The notes: generated by a model not told the origin, from the sequence alone. Shown: positions 42,138 through 51,056, counted from the stretch's first letter. The stretch: DNA of 64,000 nucleotides from Flavobacterium sp. GSB-24 (GCF_027924665.1 NZ_AP027043.1:2666001-2730000); one strand, 5' to 3'. Program-made: numbers and translations.

Positions 42138-43550
42138 CTATCGAAGTTCTAAAAGTACAACATTTTCAACATGATGTGTCTGCGGAAACATATCTACAGG
42201 TCTTACACGTGTAACTTTGTATTTTTCATCCATTAAAGCCAAATCACGAGCTTGAGTTGCAGAATTACAGCTTACATAAACGACTCTTTTTGGAGCAATT
42301 TTTAAGATTTGTTCTACTACGTCTTTATGCATTCCGTCGCGCGGTGGATCTGTAATAATTACATCAGGTTTACCGTGTTGAGTAATAAAAGCTTCATTAA
42401 ATACAACTTTCATGTCTCCAACAAAAAACTCACAATTGGTAATATTATTGCGTTCTGCATTGGCTTTTGCATCAATAATAGCTTCAGGAACACTTTCTAC
42501 TCCGATTACTTTTTTTGCTTTTTTAGAAACGAACTGAGCAATTGTTCCAGTTCCTGTATATAAATCATAAACGATTTCATTTCCAGTAAGATCAGCAAAA
42601 TCACGAGTTATTTTATATAATTCGTACGCTTGATCTGAGTTAGTTTGATAGAAAGATTTAGCGTTGATGCTAAATTTCAAACCTTCCATTTCTTCTAGAA
42701 TGTAATTTCTTCCTTTATAAAGAACAACATCCTGATCGTAGATAGTATCATTTGGTTTTCCGTTTACAACATATTGTAATGAAGTAATTTGAGGGAATTT
42801 CTCGTATAAATGATCTAGAATTAACTCTCTGTTTTCTTTGTCTTCTTCAAAAAACTGAATTAAAACCATGATTTCTCCTGTCGAAACGGTACGAATCATT
42901 ACGGTTCTCAATAATCCAGAATGCTCTCTCGGATTAAAAAACGCTAAATTATGTTCGTTTGCAAATGCACGAATTTCGTTACGAATTGCATTTGAAGGAT
43001 CCTCTTGTAAATGACATTTATTAATGTCTAGAATTTTGTCCCACATTTTCGGAATATGAAATCCTAATGCATTTCTATTTCCTAAATCTTCTGTACTTCC
43101 AATTTCTTTTTCTGTAAGCCAGCGGCTGTTAGAAAAAGAAAATTCCATTTTATTTCTATAGAAAAACTGTTTCTCAGAACCTAAAATAGTTTCAAATTCC
43201 GGAAGTTCAATTTTTCCTATTCTTTGTAAATGATTTTTAACTTCATTTTGTTTAAATGCAAGCTGCTGGCTATACTTCATATTTTGCCATTTACAGCCTC
43301 CGCATACTCCAAAATGCTCACAAATTGGTTCTACTCTATAATCAGATAATTCGTGAAATTTTACGGCTTTACCTTCGTAATACGCCTTTCTTTTTTTAAA
43401 TGTCTGCACGTCAACTACATCTCCAGGTACCACATTCGGAATAAAGATTACTTTTCCGTCAGGTGCTTTGGCAACCGAAACTCCTTTTGCACCGGCATCA
43501 AGAACTTGAATTTGATGAAAGACAACTTTGTCTGTATTTTTTCTTCCCAT
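42138..43550 (-). CDS. rlmD: 23S rRNA (uracil-1939-C5)-methyltransferase
   Basis: This RumA/RlmD-type enzyme methylates a uracil in 23S rRNA. The 470-residue protein has an N-terminal TRAM-like domain (residues 8-65), Fe-S ligand cysteines in CEHFGVCGGC (C77, C83, C86), the SAM motif VYDLYTGTGTIAQFVSKKAKKVIGVE and the catalytic motif VYVSCNSATQARDLA near residue 430. DPPRDGMHKDVVEQ is the second conserved motif. The promoter elements end only four bases before the ATG. Confidence 0.92.
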   Translation of the reverse strand: MGRKNTDKVVFHQIQVLDAGAKGVSVAKAPDGKVIFIPNVVPGDVVDVQTFKKRKAYYEGKAVKFHELSDYRVEPICEHFGVCGGCKWQNMKYSQQLAFKQNEVKNHLQRIGKIELPEFETILGSEKQFFYRNKMEFSFSNSRWLTEKEIGSTEDLGNRNALGFHIPKMWDKILDINKCHLQEDPSNAIRNEIRAFANEHNLAFFNPREHSGLLRTVMIRTVSTGEIMVLIQFFEEDKENRELILDHLYEKFPQITSLQYVVNGKPNDTIYDQDVVLYKGRNYILEEMEGLKFSINAKSFYQTNSDQAYELYKITRDFADLTGNEIVYDLYTGTGTIAQFVSKKAKKVIGVESVPEAIIDAKANAERNNITNCEFFVGDMKVVFNEAFITQHGKPDVIITDPPRDGMHKDVVEQILKIAPKRVVYVSCNSATQARDLALMDEKYKVTRVRPVDMFPQTHHVENVVLLELR

Positions 43551-43554
43551 AGCG

Positions 43555-43584
43555 CAAAAATAAGCCTTTGAAAACTTTTACAAA
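43555..43584 (-). promoter_or_regulatory. promoter of rlmD, almost no leader
   Basis: On the minus strand TTTG (near 43581-43584) is followed after 18 bases by TATTTTTG (near 43555-43562), and the ATG begins four bases later. If transcription starts about seven bases past the -7 centre, the mRNA has virtually no 5' leader. Confidence 0.6.
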
Positions 43585-43709
43585 TTTAATTTTAAAAATA
43601 TTTTAGAAATTCTTCAAAAAATTAGTTTAGTAAACTTTAAAAGCTAATTTTGTTTGCATAATAATCCTAATAAAATTAGAATTTCAACCTACCATATTGT
43701 CCTCTTTTT

Positions 43710-44759
43710 ATGAAGTTGTATCACGCGCTCTCACAAATCAGCTTTCTGAAAAAAAGTTATGCATTCAAATTTTTATTTGTTGCTTTTATAGGGATTCATA
43801 TTCCTTTAATCGGAATATTATTTTTTGTATTGTATTTTAAGTACAGTATTTCTCCAACTTCAATTCTCGTTTTTTCTTTAATAATGACTTTGCTGGCAAC
43901 GGCGATAACACTTTTAGTTTTAAATAAGTTAATTAAACCTATTGCAACTGCATCAAAAGCATTAGATGATTACCGAAACTTGAGAAAATTGTCTGTTTTG
44001 CCGACAGAATATACAGATGAAGCTGGACTCCTTTTATGCAATATTCAAGAATCGATTTACGAAGCCGAGAGTTTTATTAATGAAAAACAAGATTTAGTTT
44101 ATATGCTTTCGCATGATTTAAAGAATTTTGCTGGAAATCCGCAGGGTTTGGCTCAATTAATTATAAGCGAAAATCCATCAGAATCAGTTAAAAACCTTGC
44201 AGAATTAATCTGTGAGTCAACTAATCTTCAATTTAGATATATTGATAATTTTATTAAGCTATTAAACGAGCAGGATCAGGTTGTAAAAGTAACTTCAGAT
44301 ACAAAAACGATTTTGTTTCCTAATATCCTTCCTTTTATTAATGAACAGGTAGAACAGCGTTTATTTGATAAAAAGATAAAATTGAATTTAATCTTAGAAT
44401 GTGTTGAAGCGAAACTTAAAATTGACGAAGGTCTTTTGACTCAGGTTTTAGTGAATTTAATCAGCAATGCCGTGAAATTTTCTTATTTTGACAGTGAAAT
44501 CAAAGTGAGAATTTTTTCAGAAGATTCCAAATTGATTTTAACGGTAAAAGATTCTGGAATTGGTTTCGATAAAAATCAGATTGAGGAATTGTTTAAAAAG
44601 TTTACCAAAATGAGCCGACTAGGAACTGCTAATGAAGGTTCAACGGGAATTGGTTTGTACTTATGCAAGAAAATAATAGAACGCAACAAAGGCCGATTGA
44701 CAGCTTCTAGCGACGGCAAGAACAGAGGAGCCGAATTTAGAATTGAATTTGATATATAA
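43710..44759 (+). CDS. sensor histidine kinase, orphan
   Basis: The 349-residue protein has two N-terminal membrane segments (about 20-44 and 50-72), a HAMP-like linker (LNKLIKPIATASKALDDYR), and a kinase core: H-box YMLSHDLKNFAGNP (His135), N-box LVNLISNAVKFS, G1 VKDSGIGF and G2 GSTGIGLYLCKKI. It has almost no periplasmic domain. No response regulator is adjacent, so its partner lies elsewhere. A TAATTTTG promoter element lies at 43645-43652. Confidence 0.9.
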   Translation: MKLYHALSQISFLKKSYAFKFLFVAFIGIHIPLIGILFFVLYFKYSISPTSILVFSLIMTLLATAITLLVLNKLIKPIATASKALDDYRNLRKLSVLPTEYTDEAGLLLCNIQESIYEAESFINEKQDLVYMLSHDLKNFAGNPQGLAQLIISENPSESVKNLAELICESTNLQFRYIDNFIKLLNEQDQVVKVTSDTKTILFPNILPFINEQVEQRLFDKKIKLNLILECVEAKLKIDEGLLTQVLVNLISNAVKFSYFDSEIKVRIFSEDSKLILTVKDSGIGFDKNQIEELFKKFTKMSRLGTANEGSTGIGLYLCKKIIERNKGRLTASSDGKNRGAEFRIEFDI

Positions 44760-44803
44760 AAAAGGTAATTAAGACATAAATCTTAATTACCTTTTGTTTT
44801 TTT
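44760..44803 (+). terminator. histidine kinase terminator
   Basis: A perfect 15-bp stem (AAAAGGTAATTAAGA / TCTTAATTACCTTTT, 6-base loop) starts at the end of the stop codon and is followed by a T-run. It can also act on the minus-strand gene at 44834. Confidence 0.88.
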
Positions 44804-44833
44804 GAATGATTATCAATACTAAGTGTTTTAATA

Positions 44834-45877
44834 TTAGTTATATACTAATGTCGCTTTTCCGTTTACGCAAACAACCGATTTTGGTTTTGTAACGAAATCA
44901 CAATTTGAAAAAATATTCCATTTCTCATTAAATTCCATTTCCGCAATGTTGTAAAAATTAACTTTATTTAAAAATTCGACAGTGTTAATTTGCAAAGAGT
45001 AAGGAATATACTTTTCTGGTCCTCCATAAGGTTTCGATCCTATTGCTGTAAAATTCCAATCTCCATCACATGATGTTGAAGAGCTGGAAAGTGCAATAAT
45101 TTCATCATACATTTTTTGTAGATTTTGTTTTTCTGTATCTCTATCAGATTCGTATAATAATGTTGCTTTGCCATTAATACATTTAGCAGATTCAGGTTTT
45201 GGAGCAATTTCACATGATGAAGTAATTTTCCACTTATCATTGAATGCCATTTTAGTGCTGTTGTATATATTTACTTTAGCAAGGAAATCAGTAGTGTTAA
45301 TTTGTAATGAATAAGGGATATAACCTTCAGGACCTCCACAAGGTTTCGATCCTATTGCAGTAAAATGCCAGTTTCCTGTGCATGAGTCACTATTTTTTGA
45401 AAGTGTAATAATCTCATTATACATTTTTTTAAGATTTTGTTCTTCTTCAAATTTGTCAGATTCGTATAGCAACGTTGGCTTGCCATTCATACAGTTTACA
45501 GAAATAGGTTTAGGGGTTACAACACAAGTTGAAGTGATGTTCCATTTCTCGTTAAAATCTTTCTGTTGTAAGTTGTAGGTATTGACCTTTGCAAGAAAAT
45601 TGGTCAAATTAATCTTCAAGGAATATGGGATATATTTTTCGGGTCCTCCGCAAGGTTTTGATCCTATGGCAACAAATTCCCATTCTCCTGTACATTCTGT
45701 GTTACTCATTGAAAGTTCAATAATTTCATTGTACAGTTTTTCTAAGTTTTTAGAGTCTTCATTTTTTGTAACCAAATCATTTTCTACTTTGTTGTTTTTT
45801 ACAATGATGTTTTCATCAGCGTTACATGCAGTAAAAATTAAACAAATGGTAAGGGCTAATAAACTAATTTTTTTCAT
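44834..45877 (-). CDS. lipoprotein made of three 104-residue repeats
   Basis: The 347-residue protein has a lipoprotein signal (MKKISLLALTICLIFTAC, Cys18) and three tandem repeats of exactly 104 residues starting at 44, 148 and 252 (NLEKLYNEII, NLKKMYNEII, NLQKMYDEII). Each repeat carries IGSKPCGGPEKYIPYSL and KW...C..PK...C.NGK. Repeats 1 and 2 have four Cys each (62, 76, 118, 129; 166, 180, 222, 233). In repeat 3 the second Cys is Tyr284. A single repeat resembles a stand-alone lipoprotein domain I recall from flavobacteria. Repetition at the DNA level suggests recent duplication. Function unknown. Confidence 0.85.
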   Translation of the reverse strand: MKKISLLALTICLIFTACNADENIIVKNNKVENDLVTKNEDSKNLEKLYNEIIELSMSNTECTGEWEFVAIGSKPCGGPEKYIPYSLKINLTNFLAKVNTYNLQQKDFNEKWNITSTCVVTPKPISVNCMNGKPTLLYESDKFEEEQNLKKMYNEIITLSKNSDSCTGNWHFTAIGSKPCGGPEGYIPYSLQINTTDFLAKVNIYNSTKMAFNDKWKITSSCEIAPKPESAKCINGKATLLYESDRDTEKQNLQKMYDEIIALSSSSTSCDGDWNFTAIGSKPYGGPEKYIPYSLQINTVEFLNKVNFYNIAEMEFNEKWNIFSNCDFVTKPKSVVCVNGKATLVYN

Positions 45878-46019
45878 GGCTTTGATTTTTTTGCAAAGAA
45901 GAAAATTTTGAAAGTAGAAAAAAGTCAGTTGAAGCCAAAATAATAATAAAATAAGACTTATTTTGTAAGTTATACCGTGTTAAATATATAGTATAAAGAT
46001 GTGTTGCTTTTTAATTAGA

Positions 46020-47006
46020 TTACCAAAGCTGATGAACAGAAGGTTTTATAAATTCATCATAAATTTTATTCATTTCCGAAATCTGCTCTGCAGTTAATTT
46101 TGGAGTATCATAAACTGATAAATTTGATAAAACATGATTTACTTTTGATGCTCCGGGAATAATACAGCTGATTTCTTTAAAACTTAAAATCCATTGTAAA
46201 GCAATAGGAGCGAGGTTTGGTGTTTCTGGGAATAGTGCTTTTAGAGCTTCAACTGCTTTTAAGCCTAATTCGTAATCGATTCCAGAAAAAGTTTCCCCTT
46301 TATCAAAAGCTTCTCCGTTACGGTTAAAGTTACGATGATCCTGGGGTTCAAAAACTGTTTTTTCGCTGAATGTACCCGTTAAAAGTCCGCTTGCTAGAGG
46401 AACTCTGGCAATAATGCCAATATCTTTTTTTCTGGCTTCTGAGAAAAATAATTCTGAAGGACGCTGGCGGAACAAATTGAAAATAATCTGAACAGTCGTT
46501 ACATTCGAATATTCTATTGCCTTTAAGGCTTCTTCAACTTTTTCGACACTTACACCAAGGTTAAGTATTTTTCCTTGGTCTTTTAAACGGTCAAAAAGTT
46601 CGAAGATTTCAGGACGGTAATATACTTCAGTCGGCGGACAGTGCAGCTGAATCAAATCTAGGGTCTCTAAACCAGTTCTTTTTAAACTGTCTTCTACGAA
46701 TTTTTGAAGCACTTTTGGCGTATATCCTTCATTGACATGAGGGTTGATCTGGCGTCCGCATTTTGTAGCAACATAAATTCGTTCCGATCGAGATCGAATC
46801 ACTCTGCCGACAGCGGTTTCACTTAATCCGTTTTCATAAACATCGGCAGTATCAATAAAATTAACACCGTTGTCTATTGCTGTATTCAAAAGTTCATCAG
46901 CAATTTTATCATCAAAACCCGAACCCCATTTTCCTCCCACCTGCCAAGTGCCAAGAGAGATTTCAGATATATTAAAGTTTGTTTTTCCTAGTTTTCTGTA
47001 GTTCAT
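46020..47006 (-). CDS. aldo/keto reductase
   Basis: The 328-residue NADPH-dependent oxidoreductase shows the catalytic tetrad: Asp and Tyr in FIDTADVYENGLSE, Lys in VATKCGRQI and His in IQLHCPP. The C-terminal cofactor region (QWILSFKEISCIIPGASKVNHVLSNL) is typical. It probably reduces carbonyl compounds in the cytosol; the substrate is not indicated. It is separated from cysM upstream by the inverted CTAAG-word repeat. Confidence 0.93.
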   Translation of the reverse strand: MNYRKLGKTNFNISEISLGTWQVGGKWGSGFDDKIADELLNTAIDNGVNFIDTADVYENGLSETAVGRVIRSRSERIYVATKCGRQINPHVNEGYTPKVLQKFVEDSLKRTGLETLDLIQLHCPPTEVYYRPEIFELFDRLKDQGKILNLGVSVEKVEEALKAIEYSNVTTVQIIFNLFRQRPSELFFSEARKKDIGIIARVPLASGLLTGTFSEKTVFEPQDHRNFNRNGEAFDKGETFSGIDYELGLKAVEALKALFPETPNLAPIALQWILSFKEISCIIPGASKVNHVLSNLSVYDTPKLTAEQISEMNKIYDEFIKPSVHQLW

Positions 47007-47012
47007 TTTTTT

Positions 47013-47115
47013 GAGGTTCTAAGTTTCTGAGTTGCTAAGTTTCTAAGTTTTTTTTGAGATTCTAAGTTTTAGTGTTTAAAATCTTAGAACCTTAGTAACT
47101 TAGTTTCTTAGCATC
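47013..47115. repeat. inverted CTAAG-word repeat
   Basis: The left arm (47013-47070) repeats ttctaagtttctgagttgc and ctaagtttctaag, ending in gattctaagtttt; the right arm (47080-47115) reads aaatcttagaaccttag, taacttagtttcttagc, its reverse complement, so the two can pair almost end to end. The block lies between the co-directional aldo/keto reductase and cysM genes. Confidence 0.7.
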
Positions 47116-47120
47116 TTTTT

Positions 47121-48008
47121 TTAATCAAATAAATCCGAAGACAAATAACGATCGCCTCTATCGCAGATAACGGCAACTATAACACCAGATTCTAATTGTT
47201 CTGCAATTTTTAGGGCAACGGCAACAGAACCTCCGCTGCTCATTCCCGCGAAAACACCTTCTTCTAATGCTAATCTTTTGGTCATTTGGCGTGCTTCTTC
47301 TTCGCTTACATCCACGACAGTATCAACTTTAGAAGCATCAAAAATTTTCGGAAGATATTCTTCCGGCCATTTACGAATTCCAGGAATCTGTGATCCATCG
47401 CTTGGCTGAGCGCCGATAATCTGCACATTTGGATTCTTTTCTTTTAAATAAGTCGAAGTTCCAATAATAGTTCCAGTAGTTCCCATTGCCGAAACAAAAT
47501 GCGTAACAGTTCCTTCAGTGTCGTTCCATATTTCAGGGCCGGTTGTTTTGTAATGCGCTTTCCAGTTATCATCATTGGCAAACTGATTTAACATTAAATA
47601 ACCGCCTTGTGCTACTTTTTTGTCTGCATAATCTCGTGAACCAATAATTCCTTCGCTGGCAGGGGTTAAAATAACTGTAGCGCCGTAAGCACGCATTGTT
47701 TGTGTGCGCTCTTTTGTGGAATCTTCAGGTAAAACCAATTCGATTTCTATGCCAAATAATTGAGCGATCATTGCCAGTGCAATTCCAGTATTTCCGCTGG
47801 TTGCTTCAATTAATTTATCGCCTTTTTTAATATCACCTCTTTCTAATGCGGCAGCAATCATATTGTAAGCTGCCCTGTCTTTTACGCTTCCTCCAGGATT
47901 ATTTCCTTCGAGTTTTAGCAAAAGTTTTACATTTTTATTTTTAACCAAATTGACAGTTTCCATTAAAGGAGTATTTCCAATTAGGTTTAATAATTTCTGT
48001 GGACCCAT
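47121..48008 (-). CDS. cysM: cysteine synthase B-like, O-acetylserine sulfhydrylase
   Basis: The enzyme makes cysteine from O-acetylserine and sulfide using PLP. The 295-residue protein has the PLP lysine in NPGGSVKDRAA (Lys43), the substrate loop ATSGNTGIALA, the phosphate-binding SAMGTTGTIIGT and a C-terminal MSSGGSVAVAL. Its start overlaps the end of the serine acetyltransferase gene by one base, so the cysteine synthase pair is made from one message. Confidence 0.93.
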   Translation of the reverse strand: MGPQKLLNLIGNTPLMETVNLVKNKNVKLLLKLEGNNPGGSVKDRAAYNMIAAALERGDIKKGDKLIEATSGNTGIALAMIAQLFGIEIELVLPEDSTKERTQTMRAYGATVILTPASEGIIGSRDYADKKVAQGGYLMLNQFANDDNWKAHYKTTGPEIWNDTEGTVTHFVSAMGTTGTIIGTSTYLKEKNPNVQIIGAQPSDGSQIPGIRKWPEEYLPKIFDASKVDTVVDVSEEEARQMTKRLALEEGVFAGMSSGGSVAVALKIAEQLESGVIVAVICDRGDRYLSSDLFD

Positions 48009-48799
48009 TATTTTTTTTCTTTTATTTTAACTTCAGTTGTGGTAGTGTTTAGAACAATAGAATCTTCAGGGATAGATTTAGTTACCCATGAATTTCCGCC
48101 AATAACACTGTTCTTTCCAATTACCGTTTCTCCGCCTAAAATTGTTGCGTTGGCATAAATACACACATTCGCTTCAACGGTAGGATGTCTTTTAGCATTT
48201 TTCATATCCTTGCTCACACTTAATGCACCAAGCGTAACACCTTGATAAATTTTTACATGTTTTTTGATAACAGTAGTTTCTCCAATTACAATTCCGGTAG
48301 CGTGGTCAATGAAAAATGGCGATGCAATATTTGCTCCGGCATGAATATCTGTTCCTGTGATCCTATGTGCATATTCGCTCATTAATCGAGAAAACAGAAG
48401 TAAATCTAAATGGTACAATTCATGGCTTAATCTATAAATAGCTATAGCGTAAAAACCAGGATATCCCAGATAAACTTCATCGATACTATTTGAGGCAGGA
48501 TCGTTTTCTAAAATGTACTCGGCATCTTGGTTTAATTTTTCTAAAACGCTTGGCAGTTTTTCTAAAAATCTATCCCACATAGAACCGCATAAATTTTGTG
48601 GTTTTTTGCAGGCTAAAACAGCGATTTCTTTAAAGCATTTTTCCAATTCATCAATGCTTTCTTCTAAAACTGCATTTGAATCAAAAAGAGTGTAAAAAAG
48701 CTTTTCTGTAAAGTCTTCTGTTTTGGTTTTAATACCGTAGTTTATGTGCGAATGGCTCTTTAATGCCTTTATATTTTGTATGATAGTGTCTTTTGTCAC
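48008..48799 (-). CDS. serine O-acetyltransferase
   Basis: It acetylates serine with acetyl-CoA to O-acetylserine. From a GTG start at 48799 the protein has 263 residues beginning TKDTIIQNIKALKSHSHIN; an in-frame ATG at 48865 adds 22 non-conserved residues. The C-terminal left-handed beta-helix hexapeptides are visible (HAGANIASPFFIDHATGIVIGETTVI, KIYQGVTLGALSV, TVEANVCIYANATILGG) and the active-site His lies in the DIHAGA and FIDHATG segments. It overlaps cysM by one base. The EpsC-like form of serine acetyltransferase is the best fit. Confidence 0.88.
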   Translation of the reverse strand: MTKDTIIQNIKALKSHSHINYGIKTKTEDFTEKLFYTLFDSNAVLEESIDELEKCFKEIAVLACKKPQNLCGSMWDRFLEKLPSVLEKLNQDAEYILENDPASNSIDEVYLGYPGFYAIAIYRLSHELYHLDLLLFSRLMSEYAHRITGTDIHAGANIASPFFIDHATGIVIGETTVIKKHVKIYQGVTLGALSVSKDMKNAKRHPTVEANVCIYANATILGGETVIGKNSVIGGNSWVTKSIPEDSIVLNTTTTEVKIKEKK

Positions 48800-48988
48800 A
48801 ATGGTAAAAATGAATGAATAATTTTGGAACGTTAAAAGTAAGGTGTTTTTTGGAAATAAAGTCACGATTTAACTAAAGAAATTTTGTCTAGAAAGTTGTA
48901 TTTGTGATAAAAAACGAATTCTAAACACTTCTTTTTTATGTGTTTCTTACCAAGTTAATTGCGTAAATTAGCTTTCAAAACATATCAA

Positions 48989-49690
48989 ATGAAAAATAAT
49001 AAAACATTTAAGAGTGCAATTTCGGGACTTCCATTTAGTGAAAACGAAAAAATCTGTGGTAAATCAATTCATGATCCTATTTTGGGTTTAATCAAAAAAG
49101 AATTTCCTGATTTTAATGATGACGATTGTATCGCTGTAAACGAATTAAATGTTTATCGCCAGCAATATATTTCCAATTATCTTTCGACAGAAATAGGAGC
49201 GCTTTCCGCAATGGAGAAAAGTGTTATTTCTTCATTAAAACAAGATAAATCTATCGTAAGTATTGTTGAAGACGAGGAAGAAGTTCGAAATTTAGGACAA
49301 AAGGTAGCTGATAAAGTAGCCGATTTTGGCGGAAGCTGGACTTTTATTATTTCGTTTGTTGTTTTTATTATTATCTGGATCGGCTCCAATGTTTATATTC
49401 TTTTAAATAAAGGTTTTGATCCGTATCCGTTTATTCTTTTAAATTTAATTCTTTCTTGCGTAGCAGCTTTGCAGGCGCCGGTGATTATGATGAGTCAAAA
49501 CCGCCAAGAAGAAAAAGATAGGAATCGAGCTAAAAAAGATTATATGATTAATCTAAAGTCTGAATTAGAAATTAGAATGATTCATGATAAAATCGATCAT
49601 TTGATTATGCATCAGCAGCAAGAATTAATCGAAATTCAGAAAGTGCAAATCGAGATGATGAATGATATTTTGGATCAGATTAAGAAATAA
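48989..49690 (+). CDS. DUF1003 domain protein
   Basis: From the ATG at 48989 the protein has 233 residues. The DUF1003 domain includes VADKVADFGGSWTFIISFVVFIIIWIGSN and DPYPFILLNLILSCVAALQAPVIMMSQNRQEEKDR, giving two membrane helices with a conserved cytosolic end. The N-terminal part (KSAISGLPFSENEKICGKSIHDPILGLIKKEFPDF) is typical of the family and has no membrane signal. The C-terminal tail is coiled-coil-like. DUF1003 proteins are inner-membrane proteins of unknown function. Confidence 0.9.
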   Translation: MKNNKTFKSAISGLPFSENEKICGKSIHDPILGLIKKEFPDFNDDDCIAVNELNVYRQQYISNYLSTEIGALSAMEKSVISSLKQDKSIVSIVEDEEEVRNLGQKVADKVADFGGSWTFIISFVVFIIIWIGSNVYILLNKGFDPYPFILLNLILSCVAALQAPVIMMSQNRQEEKDRNRAKKDYMINLKSELEIRMIHDKIDHLIMHQQQELIEIQKVQIEMMNDILDQIKK

Positions 49691-49792
49691 AGGTTCTTAA
49701 AATTCCAATTTTTTAAAATCCCAAATTCCAAAAAAGAGCGAAGCGATTTTTTAGAAAATCTAAAATCTATCCCGAGGCTTCGGGACTAAAAT

Positions 49793-50077
49793 CTAAAAAT
49801 AAAAGTGTTTGAAGTAATAACCTCCAAGCATAAAAATGAAATTTACGGCTGCCATTCTCCAAACTAATTTTTTGTAATTTTTAGATTTGTCTAAAAAATG
49901 AAGCGCTATAAAACCGAACAATAAAAGGCAGGTAAATATCGCTGGATACATTTTAAAAGCAGCTGAAAATTCACCTTGAAAAAGTAAGAATAATGACCGC
50001 TGAAAACCACAGCCTAAACATTCAAAACCGAAGATGGTTTTGAACAAGCATGGGATCATATATTTCTCTAAAGTCAT
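49793..50077 (-). CDS. DUF2752 membrane protein
   Basis: From the ATG at 50077 the protein has 94 residues. It contains the DUF2752 signature (PCLFKTIFGFECLGCGFQRSLFLLFQGEFSAAFKMYPA) with conserved cysteines in FECLGCG. Two hydrophobic segments follow, with a tail ending in GGYYFKHFYF. The in-frame ATG at 50116 gives a longer version; a TAAAATTG -7-like motif lies between the two starts, so I prefer the shorter one. Function unknown. Confidence 0.8.
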   Translation of the reverse strand: MTLEKYMIPCLFKTIFGFECLGCGFQRSLFLLFQGEFSAAFKMYPAIFTCLLLFGFIALHFLDKSKNYKKLVWRMAAVNFIFMLGGYYFKHFYF

Positions 50078-50183
50078 GGCAGATCTTTTTGCAATTTTAC
50101 TAAAAAAATATGACAAACGTTTTGCACAGGATAGAAGTACTACTTGAAAGTTTTATACTTTTGAAATCTTAAACTTTGAATTG

Positions 50184-50357
50184 ATGAAAGCTTTTAAAAT
50201 TATAATAATGATTCTTGCGATTTCGGTTGCGTTTTACGAACAGGTTTCGGAAGAAAAAAACATCTATATCATGATCATTGCAATTGTAGTTTTCATGTTC
50301 GGAATGATGCAGCTAAGTGCAAAAACACCAAGTAAAAATAACGATAAAGAAGAGTAG
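50184..50357 (+). CDS. small membrane protein (57 residues)
   Basis: This ORF is shorter than 60 codons. It reads MKAFKIIIMILAISVAFYEQ, then IYIMIIAIVVFMFGMMQLSAK and a charged tail (TPSKNNDKEE). Two hydrophobic segments are clear. The stop at 50355-50357 is one base before the ATG of the Smr gene at 50359, so translation is probably coupled. The start ATG at 50184 is preceded by an AT-rich TACTTTTG at 50156-50163, a possible -7 element. I do not recognise a family. Confidence 0.7.
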   Translation: MKAFKIIIMILAISVAFYEQVSEEKNIYIMIIAIVVFMFGMMQLSAKTPSKNNDKEE

Positions 50358-50358
50358 G

Positions 50359-50910
50359 ATGCTGGTAAAAGGAGATAAGGTTTCTGTACTTGATGAAGTC
50401 ATAAACGGAACGGTAGTTTCGGTTAAAAATAACGAGGTTTTGATAGAAACTGAAGATGGATTTATGATGACATTTTTTGTCAACGAATTGATTAAGATTC
50501 AAGATTCCAGTGATTTAATGAATTCTATTAAAAGAATAGATTTAGATCAAGTTTCAAAAGAAAAAACAGAGCTAAAACCTAGAAGTTTTGTTAAAGAAAA
50601 GAAAGAAAAGCGTGATGTTGGCGTTCCAGAATTTGATTTGCATATCGAAAAATTGGTTCCCAATAAACGCGGAATGTCCAATTATGATATTTTGACATTA
50701 CAGACAGAAACGGCAAAAAGACATATCGAATTTGCGATTCGAAACCGCATTCCGAAAATCGTTTTTATTCATGGTGTCGGCGAAGGAATTTTAAAAGCCG
50801 AACTTGATTTTTTATTAGGCCGTTATGACGGAATTGATTTTCAAGATGCCAATTATCAAAAATACGGTCTTGGTGCAACCGAAGTTTATTTTAGACAAAA
50901 CAATAAATAA
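50359..50910 (+). CDS. Smr-domain protein (DUF2027-like)
   Basis: From the ATG at 50359 (MLVKGDKVSVLDEVINGTVVSVKNN) the protein has 183 residues. The N-terminal 70 residues form an SH3-like or DUF2027-type domain. The C-terminal Smr domain has FDLHIEKLV, a key metal-independent nuclease-like motif (DLH), and IVFIHGVGEGILKAEL and FQDANYQKYGLGATEVYF. Smr proteins may cut structured DNA or RNA. The preceding small membrane gene is one base upstream. The longer frame starting at 50317 would overlap that gene and is rejected. Confidence 0.88.
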   Translation: MLVKGDKVSVLDEVINGTVVSVKNNEVLIETEDGFMMTFFVNELIKIQDSSDLMNSIKRIDLDQVSKEKTELKPRSFVKEKKEKRDVGVPEFDLHIEKLVPNKRGMSNYDILTLQTETAKRHIEFAIRNRIPKIVFIHGVGEGILKAELDFLLGRYDGIDFQDANYQKYGLGATEVYFRQNNK

Positions 50911-50950
50911 AACCAATTTAGAAGCTTAAAATCGATTATTTTTGACCATA

Positions 50951-51013
50951 AAAAAACGTCTGTTTTTCCATCTGGTTTAGTATTAAACCAGTTTCGAAAA
51001 ACAGACATTTTTT
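50951..51013. terminator. compound bidirectional terminator
   Basis: An outer stem GTCTGTTTTTC / GAAAAACAGAC (50958-50968, 50996-51006) encloses an inner perfect palindrome CTGGTTTA / TAAACCAG. A and T tracts flank the outer stem. It lies between the plus-strand Smr gene and the minus-strand lipoprotein gene. Confidence 0.85.
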
Positions 51014-51056
51014 GTAAGAATTATTTTTTTTATTTTCGTCGAAAATCTATATTTTT

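Noticed and set aside
44834..45877. Possibility that the triple repeat is an assembly artefact
   Set aside because: The three copies differ at many positions (including the Cys-to-Tyr change), so they are not an accidental repetition of one read.
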